Part shown: positions 18,767 to 26,293 of the stretch, piece by piece
How the letters are laid out: the number at the start of each line of letters is the position of its first letter
Position numbering within the stretch: the stretch's first letter is position 1
From: Gemmatimonadota bacterium
GTDB lineage: Bacteria; Latescibacterota; UBA2968; UBA8231
DNA: 64,000 nt
Assembly (NCBI GenBank): GCA_009841115.1
Contig: VXML01000018.1
Coordinates: 62,001-126,000, forward strand
Direction: 5' to 3'
The notes under the pieces: generated by a model
Databases searched by the model: none
What the model was told of the DNA's origin: nothing
Seen by the model: the letters and a program-made list of their open reading frames with translations, nothing else
Program-made: the position numbers and the translations under genes

Positions 18767-18787
18767 CCCCTCGCCCCTCGCCCCTCG
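18767..18787. repeat. heptanucleotide tandem repeat, three copies
   Basis: CCCCTCG is repeated three times perfectly in the intergenic space between the divergent CXXCH-protein and Rieske genes. It lies about 50 bases before the Rieske start codon. It could be a slippage-prone site influencing expression, or chance low complexity. Confidence 0.7.
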
Positions 18788-18835
18788 CCACCAAATCGCG
18801 CATATTTAAAGTCCATTCCACAGGAGGCAATGCTC

Positions 18836-20656
18836 ATGTCCACTGCTCAACGTCTCGACCTCAGCGAAATGCGGCCGCAGATTGATGTCGATCCAGCGAC
18901 CTGCGTCTATCACCGGCTCGCACCGGCTAGCGAATTTGCCGAAGGCGAGGGCCGGCCCTTTACCATTGACGGCATCCATCTCGCAGTCTTCCTCTACGAA
19001 GGGTCCTTCCACGCCGTTGACAATCGCTGCCCGCACATGGGCTACCCCATGTCCAAAGGCAGCATCCGCGACGGAGTGTTAATCTGCCACTGGCACCACT
19101 GGGAATTTGACCTAAAGACCGGCGGCTGCCTGCTGACTTCGGGCGACGACCTAAAAGCCTTTCCCGTCGAAGTCCGCGACGATGGCTACGCGTGGGTCGG
19201 CATCCCGCCCGGCGAGAAGGAAGAGGCCCGCCTGCGGCTCGTGGCTCGTGGCAAGCGCGCGCTGGAACAGGGACTTAAAGACCGCAGTTCCTTCCTCATC
19301 GCCAAAGCGGTCGCCGCACTCCGCCAAACAGGTGCCACCCCGCAAGAAATCATCCAACAGGGCCTTTACTACGGCGCGCACAAAACCAGCGAAGGCTGGT
19401 CGTCGGGCGTCGCCATCTTAACCCTCGCGGCAAACATGTGGGACGACATCGCCGAGGACGACCAAAATCTCTTTCTCGTCCACGGCTTGACCCAGATTTC
19501 GCGGCGCACCTCCGGCTCGTCGCGCCGTCAGCGCTTTCCCTTTCCCCGCACCAATGACGACCAAGACTTGGCCACCCTCAAGCGCTGGTTCCGCACCTTT
19601 GTCGATCAGCGGCACCACGGCGCGGCCGAGCGCATCTTGCTCACCCTGCACGACCGCGACTGCGGCAAGGAAACCCTCGCGGATTTCGTCTTCACCGCGG
19701 CCACGGACTTCTACTTCATGGGCGACGGCCACTCCCTCGACTTTGCCAACAAAATGTTCGAGGCCCTCGACTACGTGGAATGGGTCGGCGCACACGAGAT
19801 CATCCGCCCGATCGCCGTCGATCTGGTGAGCCGCACCCGCCACGAAGAGACCTCGCGCTGGGCCGACAGCCTGCCACACTTGGAAAACATCTTCGCGCGC
19901 CTAGACGATATCTGGGAAGACAATCAGCGCAACGAATCTACCATCGACGTCTCCGAGTTCACCCAAATCATGCTCGGCGACGACTTTGAACCCATCCTCG
20001 CCCGCGTCGAAGAGGCCCTGCGCGCTGGCGTTCCGCCGACCCAGCTTTGCCGCGCCATGACCCATGCCAGCGCGTTGCGCACCCTGCGCTTCCACCTCAA
20101 AAACGAGGGCGACTGGCACGACGTGGCCAACATCTATTCCTACGCCCACGCACTCTACTGCACCTTCCACTACGCCGCCAGCAAGGAGCTGTTGCGCGCC
20201 ATTTTCCACGGCGCGGTTTTCCTCACCTACCTGCGCTGGCTCAACATGCCCTCCGCCCGCGTCCCACGGCACGGACAGAAGCTCGACGAGCACTTCGCCT
20301 CCAGCGAGGCCATGCTTCAGCGCCTCGGCGAATTGGCTGATTTCCAAAAGGTCTTCGAGGCCGAAATCCTCGTCAGCCAGTACCTCGAAGAAGGACGCGA
20401 TGTCGCCAAGCTCCGCCACACCTTGGCCCACATCATGCTCCGCGAAGACGCCGAGCTGCACATGTTCCAAGTGCTCGAAGCTGCCTTCCGGCACTACGAC
20501 TTGAGCGACGACCCCGAGGAAAAGCGCGTCCACCTGTTGGCCGCGACCCGCTACATCACCGCGCAAAAGGTGATGAAAAACATCCTCTGGGCCACGGAAA
20601 ACGCCGAGCGGCTCCAGCGCGGCGAACTCCTCAGCGAGCGCGAAGACGACGATTGA
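18836..20656 (+). CDS. Rieske [2Fe-2S] protein with long helical C-terminal domain
   Basis: A 606-residue protein from the ATG at 18836 (GGAGG at 18823-18827, 8-base spacer; an ATG at 18830 is too close). Residues 20-115 are a Rieske ferredoxin-like domain with cluster ligands C65-P-H67 and C84-x2-H87. The remaining approximately 480 residues are mostly helical and acidic, with repeated H, D and E, and no family could be named; the region HHGAAERILLTLHD and later histidines could bind a metal. It is cytosolic (no signal). The last 114 bases of the gene are the source of repeated fragments downstream. Confidence 0.85.
   Translation: MSTAQRLDLSEMRPQIDVDPATCVYHRLAPASEFAEGEGRPFTIDGIHLAVFLYEGSFHAVDNRCPHMGYPMSKGSIRDGVLICHWHHWEFDLKTGGCLLTSGDDLKAFPVEVRDDGYAWVGIPPGEKEEARLRLVARGKRALEQGLKDRSSFLIAKAVAALRQTGATPQEIIQQGLYYGAHKTSEGWSSGVAILTLAANMWDDIAEDDQNLFLVHGLTQISRRTSGSSRRQRFPFPRTNDDQDLATLKRWFRTFVDQRHHGAAERILLTLHDRDCGKETLADFVFTAATDFYFMGDGHSLDFANKMFEALDYVEWVGAHEIIRPIAVDLVSRTRHEETSRWADSLPHLENIFARLDDIWEDNQRNESTIDVSEFTQIMLGDDFEPILARVEEALRAGVPPTQLCRAMTHASALRTLRFHLKNEGDWHDVANIYSYAHALYCTFHYAASKELLRAIFHGAVFLTYLRWLNMPSARVPRHGQKLDEHFASSEAMLQRLGELADFQKVFEAEILVSQYLEEGRDVAKLRHTLAHIMLREDAELHMFQVLEAAFRHYDLSDDPEEKRVHLLAATRYITAQKVMKNILWATENAERLQRGELLSEREDDD
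20543..20568. repeat. Rieske-gene tail fragment A, original copy
   Basis: This 26-base stretch inside the Rieske gene is identical to 21257-21282 outside it. The match extends five bases further left with one mismatch (TGGC shared). It is one of two Rieske-gene pieces found again within the accessory patch downstream. Confidence 0.9.
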
Positions 20657-20660
20657 GGAG
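20604..20660. repeat. Rieske-gene tail fragment B, original copy
   Basis: The final 57 bases of the Rieske gene and its stop are repeated at 22380-22436 with a single mismatch (C at 20614, T at 22390). The two copies are direct repeats that bracket the DUF4143 remnant, the FGE-fold gene and three hairpins. Confidence 0.95.
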
Positions 20661-20752
20661 GTGGTACAGAGTACGTGATTGTCGAGAATCGCCGCGACGA
20701 AATCTATTGATCCGTGTCTATAGATGAACTCTGGAATGTGCTTCAACCATGA

Positions 20753-21199
20753 AAATCGGTTCTTGCACCGTCGATTTTCATTCGGGACAGCGGCCTCTTG
20801 CACCAGTTACTCGCCATTCGGACGGAGGGCGAGTTGATGAATCATCCTAGCCTTGGCGCGTCGTGGGAGGGTTTTGTCATCGAGCAGTTACTCGCTTGGC
20901 TGCAGCCGGAGGAGGCATTTTTCTTGAGCACACATCAAGGGGCTGAAATAGACCTCGTGTTGCGCCTGAACGGTCGCTGGTTAGGCGTCGAATGCAAGCG
21001 CACGGACGCGCCGCGCCTGACGCGCTCCATCTGCATTGCCCTCGACGATCTAAAGCTCGAACGGGTCGTCATAGTGTATCCTGGCCAGAAATCGTACGCC
21101 CTCGACGCGCAGGTCAATGTCGTACCATTGCGCTTACTCGGCTCGGCGCAGGATGCAGTCGCTCAATTCTGTCGGAATCCCGGCTATGAAGCAAAGTGA
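20753..21199 (+). pseudogene. C-terminal remnant of a DUF4143-type AAA ATPase
   Basis: The in-frame sequence from the stop at 20750 reads SIFIRDSGLLHQLLA, then LGASWEGFVIEQLL, AEIDLVLRLNGRWLGVECKR and IVYPGQKSYALD. This is the C-terminal DUF4143 part of the AAA+/DUF4143 family, whose normal length is around 400 residues. The whole ATPase half with Walker motifs is absent, so this is a decayed or transferred fragment. An open frame starting with TTG at 20798 (133 residues) could still be translated. The 92 bases before it hold no recognisable coding sequence. Confidence 0.8.
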
Positions 21200-21256
21200 T
21201 CTTTTGCGGCTAGCCCATATAAAATTGGCGAACTCGAACTTTCACTCGACATGGCG

Positions 21257-21282
21257 GCGACCCGCTACATCACCGCGCAAAA
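21257..21282. repeat. Rieske-gene tail fragment A, second copy
   Basis: Identical to 20543-20568 within the Rieske gene. After 21282 the sequence departs from the Rieske gene and runs into the ribosome site of the FGE-fold gene, so a 35-base piece of the tail (20569-20603) has been replaced by about 1.1 kb of new sequence up to fragment B at 22380. Confidence 0.9.
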
Positions 21283-21313
21283 TTTCTCACTTCTTCCATA
21301 AGGAGCTATAGCT

Positions 21314-22135
21314 ATGAAGTCTTTGGTCGTATGTCTGCTGGGATTGCTAATGCTGGTCGCTTGCGGTGGCGATGAATCGCCTACAGGTGCCGGTGGTCGG
21401 GGTAACTCGACGGGCGCTGAGAAGACGTTTTCTCTACCCAATGGGGCAGAGATGGCATTTGTGTGGATTGAGCCTGGGGTATTTCAGATGGGTTCACCAA
21501 GTTCGGAGAAGGATCGTTGGGATGATGAAGAGCCGGTACATGAGGTGGAGATCAGCAAGGGATTTTGGTTGGGGAAGTATGAGGTGACGCAGGGGGAGTG
21601 GGAGGCGGTGATGGGAATCAATCCGAGTCATTTTGAGGGGACTGACCTTCGTCCGGTGGAGCGTGTTTCGTGGTATGATGTACATGAATTTATTGGTCGT
21701 TTGAACGCGGCGGTGGGTGATTCGTTGTATCGTTTGCCTTCGGAGGCGGAGTGGGAGTATGCTTGTCGAGCGGGGAGTACGACTCGGTGGTCCTTTGGGG
21801 ACGATGAGAGCCAACTGGCGGATTACGCTTGGTATGATTGTAACGATGGTTGTGATACGGAAGCGGTGGGTTTGAAGTTGCCGAATGCTTGGGGTTTGTA
21901 TGATATGCACGGGAATGTGTGGGAGTGGGTGCAGGACTGGTATGAAGCGGACTATTATAATAGCTCGCCTCGAGTTGATCCCTTGCCCTTGGGGCCTGGC
22001 CGCGGCTCCCTTCGCGTCATTCGGGGTGGCGACTTCGGCAATGGCGCCCTGAATGTGCGGTCGGCGAATCGCAGCAACTCCTCGCCCGACTACCGCGACG
22101 ACTTCGTTGGCGTGCGCCTTGTGAGGATTCGTTAA
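21314..22135 (+). CDS. FGE-sulfatase-fold lipoprotein with DGR-like variable C-terminus
   Basis: A 273-residue lipoprotein (lipobox LVAC, Cys17) with an SUMF1/formylglycine-generating-enzyme fold: GVFQMGSPSSE, GFWLGKYEVTQGEWEAVMG, YRLPSEAEWEYACRAGS, WGLYDMHGNVWEWVQDWY and RVIRGGDFG. The active-site cysteine pair of true FGE near the C-terminus is absent, so it is unlikely to oxidise sulfatases. C-type-lectin-like FGE folds are common display scaffolds of diversity-generating retroelements, and residues 230-273 have that appearance. AAGGAG lies 10 bases before the ATG. Surface ligand binding is inferred. Confidence 0.85.
   Translation: MKSLVVCLLGLLMLVACGGDESPTGAGGRGNSTGAEKTFSLPNGAEMAFVWIEPGVFQMGSPSSEKDRWDDEEPVHEVEISKGFWLGKYEVTQGEWEAVMGINPSHFEGTDLRPVERVSWYDVHEFIGRLNAAVGDSLYRLPSEAEWEYACRAGSTTRWSFGDDESQLADYAWYDCNDGCDTEAVGLKLPNAWGLYDMHGNVWEWVQDWYEADYYNSSPRVDPLPLGPGRGSLRVIRGGDFGNGALNVRSANRSNSSPDYRDDFVGVRLVRIR
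22001..22132 (+). other. candidate diversity-generating retroelement variable region
   Basis: The last 44 codons switch from the T/G-ending codons of the rest of the gene to strongly C-ending ones. Positions that in related FGE-fold proteins are usually asparagine (AAC) are here GAC, TTC, GGC, AGC, TCC and TAC codons: DFG, NGAL, SNS, DY and DDF stretches within NVRSANRSNSSPDYRDDF. This is the footprint expected if AAC codons of a template were mutated at adenines. No template repeat or reverse transcriptase is present in this window, so the call is a hypothesis. Confidence 0.45.
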
Positions 22136-22178
22136 CCCTTTAACCCTTGGCGGGGTCAAGGGGTGTAGGGATTTTTTA
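22136..22178 (+). terminator. hairpin with T-run after the FGE-fold gene
   Basis: Directly after the stop codon, ACCCTTG at 22143-22149 pairs with CAAGGGGT at 22157-22164 (one bulged G), with an outer CCCT/AGGG pairing, followed by ATTTTTTAG at 22171-22179. This fits a Rho-independent terminator for the lipoprotein gene. Confidence 0.65.
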
Positions 22179-22186
22179 GAGGGGTG

Positions 22187-22275
22187 GGCTTTTAGGATAT
22201 TGATCCCGAGAAAGGGGCGTAGCATAGCCGCCCTTCGGGGTCAATATCCTAAAAGCCGGGGAGGGGCGTTTTTTA
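22187..22275. repeat. large inverted repeat (23-base arms) ending in a T-run
   Basis: Arms 22187-22209 and 22235-22257 pair over 23 bases with only one G-T wobble. The 25-base interior can extend the stem further (AGGGGCG against CGCCCT with one bulge). A GTTTTTTA tract follows at 22268-22275. It is far larger than a normal terminator stem and could be a cruciform, a strong bidirectional terminator, or the end structure of a mobile cassette. Confidence 0.75.
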
Positions 22276-22283
22276 TGTTTGGG

Positions 22284-22319
22284 CGGTCCGGCCCGCGTGC
22301 GGCCGGACCGAAATTTTTT
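22284..22319 (+). terminator. strong Rho-independent terminator
   Basis: CGGTCCGGCC at 22284-22293 pairs perfectly with GGCCGGACCG at 22301-22310 around a 7-base loop, followed by AAATTTTTT at 22311-22319. This is the third hairpin in 180 bases and stands between the lipoprotein gene and the convergent cusA gene. About 60 bases of unassigned sequence follow before repeat fragment B. Confidence 0.8.
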
Positions 22320-22379
22320 CCAAATCACTATTATCCTCACTTGGAGGACCTGTTGCTCCGCAGATCGTCCAGCCTCCGA

Positions 22380-22436
22380 CCGAGCGGCTTCAGCGCGGCG
22401 AACTCCTCAGCGAGCGCGAAGACGACGATTGAGGAG
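22380..22436. repeat. Rieske-gene tail fragment B, second copy
   Basis: Matches 20604-20660 in 56 of 57 bases. It ends three bases before the cusA stop codon. Deleting 20661-22436 would place the Rieske stop directly beside the cusA stop, which is probably the ancestral convergent arrangement. Confidence 0.95.
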
Positions 22437-22438
22437 CC

Positions 22439-25400
22439 TTACTCCGCTGACCGCCACGCCGTCACCCGCAGTTTCCACTCCTCGACCGCGCAGTAGAGCA
22501 CCGGCACAACCGGCGCAGTCAGCACCACCGCCATCATGCCGCCGAAGGTGGGAATGGCCATCGGCAGCATGAGGTCTGCGCCCCGACCACTCGCCGTCAG
22601 CACGGGGACCAGTGCCAAGATCGTGGTAGCCGCGGTCATCAGGCAGGGGCGGATCCGCCGCACCCCAGCGGCGAGCGCGGCATGACGCATCGCCTCGACG
22701 GTCGCTGGCTTTTGCTCGCGGAAGAGTTGGCGCAAGTACGTCGCCACGATCACGCCGTTGTCCGAGGCAATGCCAAACAGCGCGAGAAAACCCACCCACA
22801 CCGCCACGCTCAAGTTCAGCGGACGGACGTGGAAGAGGTCGCGCATCTGTGTGCCGAAGACGGAAAAATCCAAAAACCATTCCTGCCCATAGAGCCACAG
22901 CATGGCAAATCCACCAGCCCAAGCCACCGCAACCCCGGAAAAGACCATCAGCGCCGTGGCGGCGTTGCCAAACTGGAAATAGAGAATGAGGAAAATAATC
23001 GCCAGCGCGAGCGGCAGCAGCACGTTGAGCTTCTTCTGCGCTCGCAGTTGGTTTTCGTAACTGCCGGCGAAAGTATAGCTGACGCCGGTCTCCAGCACCA
23101 AATCGCCATTGGCCCTTTTACTGGCCAAATAATATCGACACGCTTCCACCACATCGACTTCCGCGTACCCTGGCTTCTTGTCGAAGAGCACGTAGCCGAG
23201 CAAAAACGTATCCTCGCTCTTGATGACCTGGGGGCCGCGCACGTAGCGAATCTCGGCCAACTCGCCCAAGGGGATCTGCGCCCCGTCCGGCGCTGGCACC
23301 AGAATGCGCACCAGTTCCTCGACGCTGTCGCGCAATTCGCGCATGTAGCGCACCCGCACGGGATAGCGCTCCCGGCCTTCCACCGTGGTCGTAACCAGCT
23401 TGCCCCCGATGGCGATCTCAATTACGTCCTGCACCTTCTGCAGGGCGATGCCGTGGCGGGCAATGGCCTCGCGGTCGATGTGGATCTCCAAGTAGGGCTT
23501 GCCGACGATGCGGTCGGCGTTGACGGTCGCCGGCTCGACCGAGGGCACTTTCTTGAGCAAGCGCTCTATCTCCAAGCCGGCGCGCTCGATGGCCTCCAAA
23601 CTAGGGCCTTTGATCTCAACGCCCATGGGCGCGCGCATCCCGCTTTGCAACATGACGAGCCGCGCGGCAATCGGCTGCAACTTCGGTGCCGAAGTAGAGC
23701 CGGGGATTTGGCCAGCCCGAGCGATTTCCGCCCATATATCGTCGGGCCCCTGTATCCCCGGCCAAGCCGTGCGACCCGGATTGAGCGCGGGATCCAAGGG
23801 CGGACGCCACAAGCGAAAAGGCCGCCCATCGTCGTCAGGCACGAGGCGACCGGTCTCATCGCGAATATAGCGGCCCTGTACCTTGTAGGGTTCGCCATCG
23901 GGAGCAGACGAAGGTGAGCCATCAGACGCGCGGAACAGGTCCGTGGCATGCTCGTCAAAAGCGAACAATCGGCGGCGACCATCCTCGTTGGTCAGGTATT
24001 CCGCGCGATAATTGATCACAGTCTCAATCATGGAAATCGGCGCGGGGTCCAGCGGCGACTCCGCCCGTCCTAACTTCCCCACTGCGGACTCCACCTCTGG
24101 TATCTGCGCAATGGCCGCGTTTTGCTTCTGCAGGACGTCGAGCACCTCGCCGATAGAGGCGTGCGGCATGGTCGTCGGCATCCACAGGAACGAGCCTTCG
24201 TCGAGGGGCGGCATAAACTCCTTGCCCAACCCAGGCAGGGCCTCGTCGAGGGCCGCAAAAGGCGCTGAATGGCGCAGGGCAGGCGGCACAAAACCGAAGA
24301 CGCGGGCAAAACCCAGCCACGCGGACGCGCCGACCAGCAGCAACAACAAGGGAAGAAGCAGGGCCAGACCCTTGTGATCCAGACACCACCGGAGCACGCG
24401 GGGGAAGACATGTTGCAAGGCGCGAAAAAGCGCCAACAGGCCGCCGATCAATCCAGCGGCGAAGATAAAATTGCGCCAGCCGCCCTTTTCCGGTCCAAGG
24501 GGCAACCAGTGTTCCGCTAGCACGACGACGACCCCAACAGCCGCAGCAGCTATAACACCCCGCGCCACCCACAAACGCACCCGCTCCGGTACGCGAGCGG
24601 CGAGCAAGTGATACGCTCCAATAGCTATCAGCAGCAGACCAACCCACCACGACAGCGCGAGAGCCACCCCAAGACCACAGGCCGCCCAAAGACCAGGTGC
24701 CCAACGCCCCAATCGCGTGCCAAACGCGCAGTGCGCTAAGGCCGGCAAGGCAGTCAGCGACAGCCACACCGCAGCCAACAGCGCGAAGGTCTTAGTAAAA
24801 GCCAGCGGCGCGAAGAGCTTGCCCTCGGCCCCTTGCATGGCAAAGACCGGTAAAAAGCCCACCACTGTGGTGAGCACAGCCGTCAGCACGGCTCCGCCGA
24901 CCTCGCGCGTGGCGCGGAAAACCACTTCCAAACGGTCGTCCTCTGCGTCTGCATCCTCTAGGTGCTTGAGGATGTTCTCGCTAATGACGATGCCCATATC
25001 GACCATAGTGCCGATGGCGATGGCAATGCCGGAGAGGGCGACTATGTTGGCGTCAATGCCAAAGACCTTCATGGCGGCGAAACAGGCGAGCACGGCCAGC
25101 GGCAACAACCCGGAGACCAGCATGGCCCCGCGCAGATTCATCACCAGCGCCAGCACCACGATCACCGTTACCAGTACCTCCTCGCTCAGAGCGCGCTCCA
25201 GCGTACCTAGCGTCTCCTCGATCAAACCGGATCGGTCATAAAAGGGGATCACCTGCACTTGGCTGACTCGCCCGTCGGGCAAGGTTTTCTTGGGCAGGCT
25301 CGGGCCGATTTCCGCAATCTTGGCCTTGACGCTTTCAATGGCTGCTAGAGGGTTGGCACCATAGCGCGCCACCACCACGCCGCCGACCACCTCCGCACCT

Positions 25401-26284
25401 TCCTTGTCCAACGCACCGCGCCGTAACGCCGGTCCTAGCGCAACTCGCGCGACGTTTTTGACGTAAATCGGGACGTTGTCCCGCGCCTTAATGACGGCGT
25501 TTTCGAGGTCTGCCAACCCTTTGACAAAGCCAATGCCGCGGATGACGTACTCGGCTCGATTTAGCTCTACGGTGCGCGCACCCACGTCTCGGTTGGACAT
25601 GTGCACCGCGTGGAAAACTTCGTCGAGCCGCACCCCGTAGGCGCGCATCGCGTCTGGATTGACATCAATTTGGTATTCCTGCACAAAGCCGCCCACCGAG
25701 GCCACCTCACTGACGCCATCGGCCGCCAGCAGGGCATAGCGCACCTGCCAGTCCTGAATGCCACGCAACTCGTGCAGATCCCAGCCGCCCGTGGGCGCGC
25801 CCTGTTCGTCGCGGCCTTCCAACGTGTACCAGAATACCTGCCCCAAGGCCGTTGCATCCGGCCCCAAGGCCGGCTGGACGCCCTCGGGCAGAAGGCCTGC
25901 CGGCAGGCTATTGAGCTTTTCGAGGATGCGGGAGCGCGACCAGTAGAAATCGACCTCTTCGGCAAAAATCACATAGATGCTCGAAAAGCCGAACATCGAA
26001 GAACTGCGGATCGTCTCGACGCCCGGTACGCCCAACAGCGCCACTGTCAGCGGATAGGTCACCTGATCTTCCACGTCTTGCGGCGAGCGTCCGGCCCATT
26101 CGCTAAAGACGATTTGCTGGTTTTCGCCGATGTCCGGGATCGCATCCACCGGCACCGGGTCGCGCGGTAGCCAATCGAGCTTCCACGCAAAAGGGGCGAC
26201 GCTGAGGCCCCAGCCAACGAGGCCAGCCAGCATCAGCACGGCGACGAGTTTGTGGCCTAGGAAAAAGCGGACTAAGCGGTCCAT
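22439..26284 (-). CDS. cusA: CusA/CzcA-family heavy-metal efflux RND transporter
   Basis: Inner-membrane proton-driven pump of 1281 residues, against about 1040 for CusA. Typical features: DPVPVDAIPDIGENQQIVFSEW near the N-terminus (split as VDAIPDIGENQQI and VFSEW), proton-relay aspartate in GTMVDMGIVISENI, the methionine-bearing SFLWMPTTMPHASIGE, and SDNGVIVATYLRQ in the second half. An additional block at about residues 520-635, with three or more extra membrane helices, sits in the first half after TM6. It likely exports Cu(I)/Ag(I) with the adaptor and channel encoded upstream; the exact metal is inferred from copA nearby. Confidence 0.93.
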   Translation of the reverse strand: MDRLVRFFLGHKLVAVLMLAGLVGWGLSVAPFAWKLDWLPRDPVPVDAIPDIGENQQIVFSEWAGRSPQDVEDQVTYPLTVALLGVPGVETIRSSSMFGFSSIYVIFAEEVDFYWSRSRILEKLNSLPAGLLPEGVQPALGPDATALGQVFWYTLEGRDEQGAPTGGWDLHELRGIQDWQVRYALLAADGVSEVASVGGFVQEYQIDVNPDAMRAYGVRLDEVFHAVHMSNRDVGARTVELNRAEYVIRGIGFVKGLADLENAVIKARDNVPIYVKNVARVALGPALRRGALDKEGAEVVGGVVVARYGANPLAAIESVKAKIAEIGPSLPKKTLPDGRVSQVQVIPFYDRSGLIEETLGTLERALSEEVLVTVIVVLALVMNLRGAMLVSGLLPLAVLACFAAMKVFGIDANIVALSGIAIAIGTMVDMGIVISENILKHLEDADAEDDRLEVVFRATREVGGAVLTAVLTTVVGFLPVFAMQGAEGKLFAPLAFTKTFALLAAVWLSLTALPALAHCAFGTRLGRWAPGLWAACGLGVALALSWWVGLLLIAIGAYHLLAARVPERVRLWVARGVIAAAAVGVVVVLAEHWLPLGPEKGGWRNFIFAAGLIGGLLALFRALQHVFPRVLRWCLDHKGLALLLPLLLLLVGASAWLGFARVFGFVPPALRHSAPFAALDEALPGLGKEFMPPLDEGSFLWMPTTMPHASIGEVLDVLQKQNAAIAQIPEVESAVGKLGRAESPLDPAPISMIETVINYRAEYLTNEDGRRRLFAFDEHATDLFRASDGSPSSAPDGEPYKVQGRYIRDETGRLVPDDDGRPFRLWRPPLDPALNPGRTAWPGIQGPDDIWAEIARAGQIPGSTSAPKLQPIAARLVMLQSGMRAPMGVEIKGPSLEAIERAGLEIERLLKKVPSVEPATVNADRIVGKPYLEIHIDREAIARHGIALQKVQDVIEIAIGGKLVTTTVEGRERYPVRVRYMRELRDSVEELVRILVPAPDGAQIPLGELAEIRYVRGPQVIKSEDTFLLGYVLFDKKPGYAEVDVVEACRYYLASKRANGDLVLETGVSYTFAGSYENQLRAQKKLNVLLPLALAIIFLILYFQFGNAATALMVFSGVAVAWAGGFAMLWLYGQEWFLDFSVFGTQMRDLFHVRPLNLSVAVWVGFLALFGIASDNGVIVATYLRQLFREQKPATVEAMRHAALAAGVRRIRPCLMTAATTILALVPVLTASGRGADLMLPMAIPTFGGMMAVVLTAPVVPVLYCAVEEWKLRVTAWRSAE

Positions 26285-26293
26285 GGTAGCCTC

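Noticed and set aside
18362..18835. Upstream in-frame extension of the Rieske gene over the CXXCH gene
   Set aside because: It is antisense to a secreted protein with clear motifs, and the GGAGG at 18823 fixes the start at 18836.
20657..22438. Insertion sequence or transposon in the accessory patch
   Set aside because: No transposase, integrase, terminal inverted repeats at the edges or short target-site duplication; the flanking repeats are host-gene pieces.
22682..23917. A 411-codon plus-strand open frame inside cusA
   Set aside because: It is antisense to a well-supported gene, has no recognisable domain, and long antisense frames are expected in GC-rich coding sequence.
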